A stretch of 18,154 nucleotides of DNA. Source: Deltaproteobacteria bacterium. GTDB taxonomy: Bacteria > JAUYMQ01. The stretch is taken from NCBI GenBank assembly GCA_030698575.1, contig JAUYMQ010000645.1, positions 1 to 18,154 of the forward strand. Direction: 5' to 3'. Below are positions 6,264-13,287 of this stretch, in pieces; the first letter of the stretch is position 1; every line of letters begins with the position of its first letter. A program made the position numbers and the translations under genes. The notes under the pieces were generated by a model. It was not told the DNA's origin and ran no database searches. It was given only the letters and a program-made list of their open reading frames with translations.

Positions 6264-6674
6264 ATGGAGTTCTTCAAGGCCGGAAGCGCCATTATCCTTT
6301 CAGGCTATCCGGTTGGCTCTCCTCACCTGTGGTTCGTTTTGACGGATCCTGATTCCGAATCCGATCAGGTTGTGGCCGTTATGGTCGTGACGGTACGCGG
6401 GCACACCGATAGAACAGTGACTCTATCCGCTGGCGACCATCCATTTATCAGGCATGATTCGTCGCTCGACTTCGGCGGTACGAAGCGCTTTCAGACGGCT
6501 CGACTCAACGCCGCCTTGCGCAGCGGTCGGTGTGAACTTTCCGAGAACATGACTGCGGCATTGTTGGGAAAGGTCCGGGCCGGGCTCTTAGCATCGCCCC
6601 GAACGCCCCATCACATTATCGATTACTGTCGCGACCGTTTTCCGAAGGACTTCACCCCTGAAGGACAGGCGTAG
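6264..6674 (+). CDS. Putative toxin of the Panacea pair (PemK/MazF-like)
   Basis: The 136-residue protein has strands such as GSAIILSGYPVGSPHLWFVLTDP and QVVAVMVVTVRGHTDRTVTL, then GDHPFIRHDSSLDFGGTKRF and a C-terminal helix. The succession of strands with an HPFIRHDSSL motif resembles small SH3-barrel PemK/MazF-like proteins that cleave RNA, but the match is by pattern only and catalytic residues are not certain. Its position 16 bp after a Panacea antitoxin is the strongest argument that it is the toxin. Its last 23 bases overlap, tail to tail, the 3' end of the nuclease-helicase gene on the other strand, leaving no room for a terminator between the two convergent units. Confidence 0.65.
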   Translation: MEFFKAGSAIILSGYPVGSPHLWFVLTDPDSESDQVVAVMVVTVRGHTDRTVTLSAGDHPFIRHDSSLDFGGTKRFQTARLNAALRSGRCELSENMTAALLGKVRAGLLASPRTPHHIIDYCRDRFPKDFTPEGQA

Positions 6675-9600
6675 TTTCGAGCTCCCGTGCGTAGTACCGC
6701 AGGCGACAGTACAGGTTGAACAGCTCCATCTCCTCCACGCTGTTCGGCCTCGTCCGGACCAGCTTCGACGACGCGACTACGATGGCCAAGCACCGCGCTC
6801 GCGACAACGTCACGTTCAGGCGGTTGGGATTGAGCAAGAACGCGGGACCCCGTGCTGTCTCCTCGAGCGATGAGGCGCACATGGAGACGATCACGACGGT
6901 GGCTTCCTGGCCCTGGAACTTGTCGACCGACGCGATACGGATCTTGGGATCGTTCATCCGTTCCTTAAGACAGCGCACCTGGGCGTTGTAGGGTGCCACA
7001 ATCAGCAGATCTTTTGCGACATCGAAACCGTGCTCCTTCCCATCGTCCTCGCGCACGGTGGCCCGGCGCAGGTCCGCGACGTACTCGGCGATCCGATTGG
7101 CCTCCTCCGCGCTCGACTGGGTGTTTCCCTCGTGCTCGATCTCGTCGAGGATGATCCCGGTGCCGCGTGAAAGCACGTGCGCATCGGGTGGTAGCTTGAT
7201 GCAACGCCTCGCGGTATTCGGACTGGGATGCAGCCGCCCTTCGTAGGCCGTATCCGAAATGAACCGGCAGATGTCGGGATGCAGGCGCCACGTGTCCGGC
7301 AGCAACACGCCCATGTCCGGCGGCACGGTGGCGTGCCCTTCCAGGAGATAGTGCAGGCATGACCAACCGCTGCGACCCGGATGCACGGCCTGGGCAGGCT
7401 GGGAGAGCTGCATCTGGTCGCCGATCAGCACGATGTTCTTGGCCGACAGGCCCATCGCGACGGCGTTGGCGAGGCAGACCTGGCCTGCTTCATCGATGAA
7501 GAGATAATCGAAGCACTGATCCAGTTCCGGCCGAGCGAACAGCCACGCGGAGCCGCCCACGACGATACCGTCAGCGAGGAGACCAGAGACCTCCTTAGTG
7601 TCACACTGACTGATCCGCCGTTCGGGATCGTCGGCAGCGTCGTCTTCACCACCGGCTTTGTAGATCGCCAGCGGTTTCGCCAAGGTCCGCGATGCGTTGC
7701 TGACGTCGGTCAGGAGATTGTTGATCGCCTTGTGGCTGTTCGATGCGACGCCAATGCGCTTGCCGCCGCTCGCCAACGCCACGATCACGGCCGCCGCGTT
7801 GTAGGTCTTGCCGGCACCGGGCGGCCCTTGAATGCAGAGCGTCGTGCGGTCGAGCCCGCGAATCAAGTCTATGAGATCGCCTGGGAATGTTGCCGCGTCC
7901 GGCAGCAACGCCCCGCCGGCTCTGTCGGTCAGCCTGGGCGTGCGGCGATGCAGGAGGTCGTCTACAGCGCGATACGCGTCGCGGTCACCGCTCGCCCAGT
8001 GTTCACCAAATCGGGTGACGGCCTCTCGCAGCGGGTCGGACGGGACGTGTTCGTTCGGAATGATGTGACAGAGATCGGGGATGGTGCGCTTGGGTCCGAA
8101 CTTGATGGTGAGCCGTCCGGTATCGAGATCCAATGACTCGATCTTGTGCTTCTCGACCTCGCTCCCGAACAGCAGGTAGACGCGGTCGCCCGCCTCGACT
8201 TTGGTATCCTGATCGGGATTGAACGCGTACTCCACAAGCTGCGATTTCTTGACCGGGACGGGGGGCGTCTCCGTGCGCGTCACGTACGCGATGCAATCGG
8301 CATCATCGTACAAATCCTCCGGCGGAGACTCGAGCCGATCGAAATACCGCCACCACATCGGCTTGTCCTCGCGCCGGTGGTAGCCGAGGAGCCACGCCAC
8401 CAGGCGAGTGACGTCGTCCTGGGCATTCGAAAGCATCGCCTCGGCCAGCTCGTCCTCGGGCCGTGGCTCATCCGGTTGCTCCGCCTCCGGCGGAGGCTGC
8501 GGGATATAGACGATGCCCGCTTCGCGTTGCCGCTCGCGCAGCCACGTGGCGAGATGCCAGGTATTCTCGCAGTCCTCGCGGTTGTAATCGCGGATGGCCT
8601 TGAGGATCGGTGATGCACGCCAGTCGGGTGGCTCGCCGCTGGCAAGCCAGTTGTTGTATTCGACGACGGAGCTGGCCGCGCTGGTGACGAGGGCCGTGCG
8701 CGCGGGCGAGAAGAGCACCTCGATGTCCTTGAGCGAGTAGCCCCTCGTCCCGATCGCGACGCCGTTCTTGGTGACGGCGTAGAGATCCACGAACACATCG
8801 CCGCGCAGCAGGTCATCCACCGCGTTCTCGCGGGTCGCGTACTTCCCCATGAGTCGCTGCAGCGCCGCCACTTCGTAATTGGCGTAGTGGTAGACGTGCA
8901 TGTTCGGATCTGTGCGCAGCCGCTCGTGGATCCAGTCCACGGTCCGCTCGAAGGCCGCCTTTTCCTGCTCCGCGTCGTGCGCCCATTCGTCCTTGAAGAG
9001 GGGCTTTCCGTCTTCGACCGTGATCGCGCCGAACAAATACTCGAGGCCGCTCTCGGCGAGGGGGTTGCCTTCGAGATCGAAGAAGACATCGCCGGGGGAA
9101 GCGGGCGGCAGCATGGCGAGCCCGATGCGTTTGCCGGTCTCGTGGGGCAGGGGCTCGAACGTGGGCTTCGCTTTGCCGCGAGACTCCATTTGGAGCCGGG
9201 CCTGGCGTCGCAGCCGCGCGAGGACGTCGTCCGAGATTCTCACCCCCTGGCCCCCTCTCCCTTTGGGAGAGGGGGAACTCGAGGCGAGCGCCGTCATGGT
9301 CGCGATACCGGCGGCGCGCAGGCGTTTGATCTGGCTGCGGGTGATGCGGGCGACGAGACGCAGGTCGTCGCGCTCTTCTAGGGTCTTTTGAGCCGCGGTC
9401 TCCCATCGCCCCCAGCTCCGCTCGAGGGCGGGGTCGGGCTGCGCGCCGGGATCGAAGGCTTCCTGGATTTCGAGGAAGGTGTCCCGCAGGTGGCGATAGA
9501 AGTAAAAGGAGCGGTCGGTCTCGAACCAGCGTTCTTCACCCGTGCCGAGGACGAAGCCAAGCTGCGGCGGGCGAGTGTCCTGGAGTGCTTCGAGGTACTC

Positions 9601-10062
9601 GGCGTAGGCGCAGAGCTGGATCAGGAAGTAGGGCTTGGCCGAGCGGGCGAGCTTTGAGTCGAGCGGCCGGTAGGACCAGGGGCCGAGGCGGCTCGGCGTT
9701 TCGGTGCGGACCAGGAAGTCGGGGTAGCCGTGCCAGACGCCGTGGTCGAGGCGGCCCTGGTAGATGAGCCTCTTCCCGGTCTGGAGCGCGGCGAGCGTGT
9801 TGGCGCCATCCTTCTCGTGCTCGAAGCGGACCGCGGGGCCGTGCTGGAGTTCGAGCTTGGCGAGGACGGCGGCCTCGTGCTGCATTCCCTTATCTCGGAC
9901 CAGGGCCATCTCGGGGTCGGCGTCGTCAGGGGAAGGGAAGCTCGGGTCTTTGCGTCCGCGCTCGGCGTAGGCGCGTTCCATCCAGGCGGCGAACTCACCG
10001 GAGAGGAAGGTGATGAGGTCGGAGGGGGAGAATTGGAGCGAGTGGCCAGCCGAATGTCTCAT
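6652..10062 (-). CDS. TM0106-type RecB-like nuclease, DEDD exonuclease and SF1B helicase
   Basis: A 1136-residue three-part enzyme. N-terminal RecB/Cas4-like nuclease: His62 in the MQHEAAVL segment, GYPDFL (112-117), LDSK (134-137), and the QLCAYAEYLE motif (149-158). Middle RNase H-like DEDD exonuclease: DVFFDLEGNP (325-334) and YNREDCENTWHLATWL (493-508). C-terminal Dna2/SMUBP2-like SF1B helicase: Walker A GPPGAGKT (746-753), Walker B LFIDEAG (854-860), LIGDQMQLSQP (879-889), VDKFQGQEATVV (1046-1057) and NVTLSRAR (1083-1090). It probably unwinds and degrades nucleic acid in the cytoplasm, and such proteins are common in defence islands. Residues about 263-271 (SPSPKGRGG) are encoded by a REP-like hairpin embedded in frame. 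It lies 65 bp downstream of the GGCT-like gene and may be the last gene of a six-gene minus-strand unit. No good Shine-Dalgarno is seen at the ATG. Confidence 0.9.
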   Translation of the reverse strand: MRHSAGHSLQFSPSDLITFLSGEFAAWMERAYAERGRKDPSFPSPDDADPEMALVRDKGMQHEAAVLAKLELQHGPAVRFEHEKDGANTLAALQTGKRLIYQGRLDHGVWHGYPDFLVRTETPSRLGPWSYRPLDSKLARSAKPYFLIQLCAYAEYLEALQDTRPPQLGFVLGTGEERWFETDRSFYFYRHLRDTFLEIQEAFDPGAQPDPALERSWGRWETAAQKTLEERDDLRLVARITRSQIKRLRAAGIATMTALASSSPSPKGRGGQGVRISDDVLARLRRQARLQMESRGKAKPTFEPLPHETGKRIGLAMLPPASPGDVFFDLEGNPLAESGLEYLFGAITVEDGKPLFKDEWAHDAEQEKAAFERTVDWIHERLRTDPNMHVYHYANYEVAALQRLMGKYATRENAVDDLLRGDVFVDLYAVTKNGVAIGTRGYSLKDIEVLFSPARTALVTSAASSVVEYNNWLASGEPPDWRASPILKAIRDYNREDCENTWHLATWLRERQREAGIVYIPQPPPEAEQPDEPRPEDELAEAMLSNAQDDVTRLVAWLLGYHRREDKPMWWRYFDRLESPPEDLYDDADCIAYVTRTETPPVPVKKSQLVEYAFNPDQDTKVEAGDRVYLLFGSEVEKHKIESLDLDTGRLTIKFGPKRTIPDLCHIIPNEHVPSDPLREAVTRFGEHWASGDRDAYRAVDDLLHRRTPRLTDRAGGALLPDAATFPGDLIDLIRGLDRTTLCIQGPPGAGKTYNAAAVIVALASGGKRIGVASNSHKAINNLLTDVSNASRTLAKPLAIYKAGGEDDAADDPERRISQCDTKEVSGLLADGIVVGGSAWLFARPELDQCFDYLFIDEAGQVCLANAVAMGLSAKNIVLIGDQMQLSQPAQAVHPGRSGWSCLHYLLEGHATVPPDMGVLLPDTWRLHPDICRFISDTAYEGRLHPSPNTARRCIKLPPDAHVLSRGTGIILDEIEHEGNTQSSAEEANRIAEYVADLRRATVREDDGKEHGFDVAKDLLIVAPYNAQVRCLKERMNDPKIRIASVDKFQGQEATVVIVSMCASSLEETARGPAFLLNPNRLNVTLSRARCLAIVVASSKLVRTRPNSVEEMELFNLYCRLRYYARELETTPVLQG
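9239..9284. repeat. REP-like hairpin element, copy B, inside a coding sequence
   Basis: CCCCCTCTCCC (9251-9261), loop TTT, GGGAGAGGGGG (9265-9275) is a perfect 11-bp stem within a 46-bp unit matching 4781-4826 at 41 positions. It keeps the helicase frame open and adds a short Ser/Pro/Lys/Gly linker between the nuclease and exonuclease parts. Confidence 0.8.
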
Positions 10063-10127
10063 GGATCAGGCAACGTATGGCGGGGGTGGGACAGGGTATA
10101 GGAGGCCAGCGGCAGAGCAGCAACGTG

Positions 10128-10670
10128 TCACATCGGCGACCACCCCAGTGCTTCTTCAATCTTCCGACGATATTGCGTGTCGATCTGGCGCGGGGCTCGT
10201 CGAATGTAGCGCTCGGCGACGTATCGCCGCTGGCCGGTAAGGGGCGTCAAATATTCAATGATCTGACCCACGGATGGTGAGGCTATTTCGTCTAGTTTGG
10301 GTCCGAGGGCCGTCCAAATCACGGCATCAACGCTGTGAGCCTTCGTCCACGTTGGCAGATCAGGAATTTCACCTGGCCCCTCGTCCCCGGTCTGCCAAAC
10401 CCCAACGTCCTTCTCCCAGTTCTTGCTCGTGAGCCGCTCGCGACGGCGGAGCGCCTCCTTCGCTGGCTGAATCGTGCTTGGCAGCATGAGAGCCCAGAGG
10501 ACACGAACTTGCGCGGCTGACGTATCGATTACGAGAGTGATACTGCCGTCCGATGACTTGCGCTTGAACTCAATGGGCGCTAGTGGCCCGACAGGGAACC
10601 ACTCACTTCGCAGGGGGAGGTCGCGTGGATCCCACACAAGCGAGCCCCAACCGAGACAGGCGATGTCCAT
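10128..10670 (-). CDS. Gamma-glutamylcyclotransferase-like (GGCT-fold) protein
   Basis: The 180-residue protein opens with MDIACLGWGSLVWDPRDLPL, a GWGSL motif at the position where the GGCT family carries its substrate-binding xGSL loop, followed by PVGPLAPIEFKRKSSDGSITLVID, typical of the GGCT-like fold. The catalytic Glu of true cyclotransferases cannot be placed with confidence, so the reaction is not assigned. The ATG at 10670 begins directly with the first strand. It starts 29 bp after the PIN gene on the same strand, so it is probably part of the TAC-led transcription unit. Related proteins occur as uncharacterised passengers in defence islands. Alternative reading: a GGCT-fold protein without enzyme activity. 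Confidence 0.55.
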   Translation of the reverse strand: MDIACLGWGSLVWDPRDLPLRSEWFPVGPLAPIEFKRKSSDGSITLVIDTSAAQVRVLWALMLPSTIQPAKEALRRRERLTSKNWEKDVGVWQTGDEGPGEIPDLPTWTKAHSVDAVIWTALGPKLDEIASPSVGQIIEYLTPLTGQRRYVAERYIRRAPRQIDTQYRRKIEEALGWSPM

Positions 10671-10699
10671 TTCGTGCTAGCGAACGGTTTCTGCACGGG

Positions 10700-11563
10700 T
10701 CAGCACTGAGACGCTCGGAATTCGGACCACGTCAGAACCCGTGTCATGGCATAGCGACCGTCCAGGACTGCTCGCGCTGCCCGACGAAGGGGGCGGTCCT
10801 CAGTCACAAGGAGGGCCTTGCGACCACTAGACAGATACAACAGTTGGAGAAGATCTGCATGCTGAACGCGTTTGGGTTGTTCAGCTACAACCGTTCGCTC
10901 AAATACGGCGATTCCTTCAAGCTCTATGAGAAGACGCCACACCGGATGTACGAGAAGTGCTTCGACAGGGGCATCTCCCTGAAGTCCTAGCTTCGTCCAA
11001 ATGCCGCGAAGAAAGTCATCTTGCTGTAGCGCCTTGGTCCATTGACCATCCAAGAATTCTGCTGCCGAACCCCATCTGTCCGCTCCTGATTGCCTCTTCA
11101 AGAACCCTCGAATAACGGGCCGTGCTCTCCGGTGCATTGCGTCGAACCGCTCTTCGAGGTCTTGGCGAAACTTCGCGGCCGCGCGTCGAACCTCTTCGCT
11201 CACGTTGCCTGGGTGTTCGAGCATCGGTTCGAGCCCAGAGCGACCACTCCAGAAGCCGGGTTGGCCTTGAACAATTGCCTGTCCAGCCTTCCTCAGTATG
11301 TGCTCAGGGAGCGGTAATAAGCCCTTTTCGCCGGCAAGGGCTGAGAGGATGGTTAGGGCGCGGCGTCGGATGTCAGGATTTTGGTTACTCGCTATCTCGA
11401 TTGCGTTGATAGCAGTCGGCCATATCTCAAAGTCCACGGCGGCGAGGCTCCGCGTGATCATCGCCCGTTCGGATCGATCCTCTAGGAACTTCAGGCAGTT
11501 TGTATCGAATACAACGATGCCAGAGGGTTGGTTCGATGCGCGCACGTGCCACGGGCTCTTCAT
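10700..11563 (-). CDS. PIN-domain protein (putative RNase) downstream of the TAC module
   Basis: The 287-residue protein shows PIN-fold features: VVFDTNCLKFLED (D20 and N22), PTAINAIEIA with Glu56, and at the C-terminus VQHADLLQLLYLS (D237) followed by ALLVTEDRPLRRAA (E255, D256). These acidic residues would bind the metal ions for RNA cleavage. A helical insert of about 170 residues (60-230) separates the conserved acidic clusters, making it much longer than VapC toxins. The ATG at 11563 is preferred over a GTG three bases upstream. It starts 7 bp after the SecB-like gene, so it is most likely translated from the same mRNA. No separate antitoxin is adjacent, so a toxin role is unproven; it may be an effector of the module. 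Confidence 0.7.
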   Translation of the reverse strand: MKSPWHVRASNQPSGIVVFDTNCLKFLEDRSERAMITRSLAAVDFEIWPTAINAIEIASNQNPDIRRRALTILSALAGEKGLLPLPEHILRKAGQAIVQGQPGFWSGRSGLEPMLEHPGNVSEEVRRAAAKFRQDLEERFDAMHRRARPVIRGFLKRQSGADRWGSAAEFLDGQWTKALQQDDFLRGIWTKLGLQGDAPVEALLVHPVWRLLIELEGIAVFERTVVAEQPKRVQHADLLQLLYLSSGRKALLVTEDRPLRRAARAVLDGRYAMTRVLTWSEFRASQC

Positions 11564-11570
11564 CACGCCG

Positions 11571-12005
11571 CTACGCTTTTTGCTTTCTTCGAGTCCCAGT
11601 CTGCGCCTTGAGATTGAATGGGCTGAGCCACACGGGACCGAATCGCCCCCGACCAGTGATGTTGGCGATCGCCTCTCGAATGAATGGAAAGACCAGAGTC
11701 CAGCCGGCCAATGAGACGTAGTTATCGAGGGGCATGTTCGGAGCGGTCTGCTCGCGCTCCAGGAGCGCAGTCATCGTCACGTCGAACTCGTAGACAGCCT
11801 CCGTTTTTGGCTTTGTTCGTACTCTAGTCCGAATCAATGCAGCGGAGCCGTCGCTCGTGAGTCCAGTTTCGAGAGCTACAAGGAGCTCTCGAACATCCGC
11901 AGGCTTTTCGGCGGGAAGGTCTAAGAACCCTGGTCGGTGCTTGAACGTCGCTTTCTCCAAGAAAACTTGGACTAGGCGAATCCCAGGCTGTTTCGTCTCA
12001 TCCAT
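11571..12005 (-). CDS. SecB-like chaperone of a toxin-antitoxin-chaperone module
   Basis: The 144-residue protein carries the SecB fold: an N-terminal strand IRLVQVFLEKATFKH, a central YEFDVTMTALLERE, and the conserved C-terminal segment LVFPFIREAIANITGRGRFGPVWLSPFNL (104-132). Canonical SecB guides proteins to SecA, but solitary SecB-like proteins next to HigBA or MqsRA systems are known chaperones of the antitoxin (as in M. tuberculosis HigBA-Rv1957). Its ATG overlaps the antitoxin stop codon (TGATG), indicating translational coupling, and GAGG lies 7 bases ahead. The gene order toxin-antitoxin-chaperone is that of TAC modules. A TTG three bases upstream is an alternative start. The basic C-terminal tail TGTRRKQKA is unlike canonical acidic SecB. 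The family call is confident; binding of the adjacent antitoxin is inferred. Confidence 0.9.
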   Translation of the reverse strand: MDETKQPGIRLVQVFLEKATFKHRPGFLDLPAEKPADVRELLVALETGLTSDGSAALIRTRVRTKPKTEAVYEFDVTMTALLEREQTAPNMPLDNYVSLAGWTLVFPFIREAIANITGRGRFGPVWLSPFNLKAQTGTRRKQKA

Positions 12006-12670
12006 CAAGCCACCTCAATTGCACAATCATCAGGCGCAGAACCTGTGCTCCGTTTGGTTCCGGAGTGCGCGGTTGATGTCGTCTTGCCAGATGTCGACTT
12101 AGCAATCAAACGAAACCGTCCATACTGCTTGCGTCGCACCGAGGCACCAACGTGCACAACCATCGTAAAAATCTTTGACGACGATTTCGAAAAATCGTGA
12201 ATCAAAGACTGCCGGACTTCAGTGCCGGCGCCTTCCGAACGATGAACGGCCTCCACGCCGTTCCGCCGCGCGACGGCTTCAAAGACTCCCGGGAAGTCCC
12301 GTGCGATGAGCAGCAGATTGTCAACAGCTTTGCTCTGGCACACACTTCCGCGTTCCCACCGCACGACTGTCTTCGCTCCAAGCCCCAATGCCTTCTCAAG
12401 CTGCGCTTGCGAAAGACCGTACGCTGCCCGGATTTCTCTGATCTCCAGGGGCGACAGGAGACCGGCATGAGTGCGAAGGACCGCTGCTCGCGCCCGGCTC
12501 GAGGCAAGGGACTGTTCGGGGGTGTAGAATGCCTCGCCACACGTCGAGCACGTGGTAAGCTCGTCTTCGTAGTTCAGGACACCACCGTCAGGCGCGCGGA
12601 CACTTTGAGCAGTCCGCGTCGGCACGAGCGTCGCTTGTTTACAGCTAGGGCACACAGGGAAACCAGTCAT
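12005..12670 (-). CDS. mqsA: MqsA-like antitoxin with C-terminal chaperone-addiction tail
   Basis: The 221-residue protein begins with a zinc-ribbon of the MqsA/YgiT type (Cys7 and Cys10 in CPSC; Cys41 and Cys44 in CSTC) and continues with an XRE-type helix-turn-helix (about 73-129: LEIREIRAAYGLSQAQLEKAL, then RWERG). E. coli MqsA ends soon after this, at about 131 residues. Here roughly 80 extra residues follow (140-221), with a hydrophobic stretch SSSKIFTMVVHVGASV and a Ser/Thr/Lys-rich end. In known TAC systems such tails make the antitoxin depend on the SecB-like chaperone, and this tail is read as that element by analogy. The gene starts 13 bp after mqsR and its stop overlaps the chaperone start. 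The HTH makes it the natural autoregulator of this operon, and perhaps of the divergent BREX promoter. Confidence 0.88.
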   Translation of the reverse strand: MTGFPVCPSCKQATLVPTRTAQSVRAPDGGVLNYEDELTTCSTCGEAFYTPEQSLASSRARAAVLRTHAGLLSPLEIREIRAAYGLSQAQLEKALGLGAKTVVRWERGSVCQSKAVDNLLLIARDFPGVFEAVARRNGVEAVHRSEGAGTEVRQSLIHDFSKSSSKIFTMVVHVGASVRRKQYGRFRLIAKSTSGKTTSTAHSGTKRSTGSAPDDCAIEVA

Positions 12671-12683
12671 GGGATCGCTCTGA

Positions 12684-13007
12684 TCACTTCGAACTCTTGA
12701 ATGACAGCACCTTGAGATCGTGGTCCTTGGGCAGGCGGATTGACACTTTCACGTAGAGTAACCTCTCCTGATAGCGTTTTCGGAATACGTAAACCTCCTT
12801 ACCTGGAATAGTCTCGTCCGGTTCTTCCTCACGAATCTCACCCACCGTGAGACTGCACAAACACTCGAGAACATCCTCAGCATCCAGGTCCAAATCGCCT
12901 AACGACGACTGCACTCTCGCTTCGATTCTCACCTGCCGCGCGTGTGCCAACATCCGAATCAGACGGACAGCTTCCACCCGGCGCGCATCCGCCCCGGCGT
13001 CACTCAT
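12684..13007 (-). CDS. mqsR: MqsR-like toxin (mRNA interferase family)
   Basis: The 107-residue protein resembles MqsR in length and in its C-terminal half: GKEVYVFRKRYQERLLYVKVSIRLPKDHDLKVLSFK aligns in pattern with E. coli MqsR, in which a WQDVYRPR-like segment precedes VYLKITV and a terminal VSFK. The N-terminal half (VRIEARVQSSLGDLDLDAEDVLECLCSL) also matches the MqsR helix arrangement. MqsR is a RelE-fold ribonuclease that cleaves mRNA at GCU-type sites; catalytic residues in this divergent copy are not assigned. It is the first gene of the minus-strand operon, toxin before antitoxin as in mqsRA. A stop lies 9 codons upstream with no alternative start, so the ATG at 13007 is firm, although no Shine-Dalgarno precedes it. 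A promoter with TTGACA lies about 150 bp upstream. Confidence 0.8.
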   Translation of the reverse strand: MSDAGADARRVEAVRLIRMLAHARQVRIEARVQSSLGDLDLDAEDVLECLCSLTVGEIREEEPDETIPGKEVYVFRKRYQERLLYVKVSIRLPKDHDLKVLSFKSSK

Positions 13008-13136
13008 CGGACGCGCAGTGTAACGGGAACGGTATCAGGGTGCTACCATAGCCGCAAGACTTAAACCACGGTACAAACACGGCTGTCGCTCCTTACCTGC
13101 TCTGGCCAGCTGCGCTTAGATGGCTCGGACGCTCAA

Positions 13137-13165
13137 GGTGTAGCACCATCATAGCGTATTGTCAA
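13137..13165 (-). promoter_or_regulatory. Sigma70-type promoter of the TAC operon
   Basis: On the minus strand, a perfect -35 TTGACA (13160-13165) is followed after 17 bp by TACACC (13137-13142). A GGTGTAGCACC dyad (13137-13147) overlaps the -10, and a GGTGCTACC near-copy occurs at 13039-13047. A better -10-like TATGAT at 13148-13153 lacks a well-spaced -35. The leader to mqsR would be about 120 nt. Confidence 0.5.
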
Positions 13166-13170
13166 CTGTA

Positions 13171-13190
13171 CGCCGGCAAGTTTGCCGGCG
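13171..13190. promoter_or_regulatory. Perfect palindrome, candidate shared operator between TAC and BREX
   Basis: CGCCGGCAAGTTTGCCGGCG has 9-base arms around GT. Its centre (13180.5) coincides with the centre of the two outward-facing TTGACA boxes, each 5 bp away from the palindrome. A dimeric regulator bound here would sit symmetrically against both promoters. Confidence 0.6.
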
Positions 13191-13195
13191 GGGAC

Positions 13196-13223
13196 TTGAC
13201 ATACCTGCGACACCGGATAGCAT
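13196..13223 (+). promoter_or_regulatory. Sigma70-type promoter of the BREX operon
   Basis: TTGACA at 13196-13201, 16-bp spacer, TAGCAT at 13218-13223. It lies about 65 bp ahead of the chosen start of the first BREX gene and directly after the palindrome at 13171-13190. Confidence 0.6.
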
Positions 13224-13287
13224 TCCAGCGCGACCGGGACATGCCCTTGACCGTCGGACGGAAACGCCGAGCCGGAGACTTGGAACG

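Noticed and set aside
13159-13287. TTG-initiated extension of the BrxA-like protein
   Set aside because: It would begin inside the divergent promoter region and cover the palindrome and the BREX promoter.
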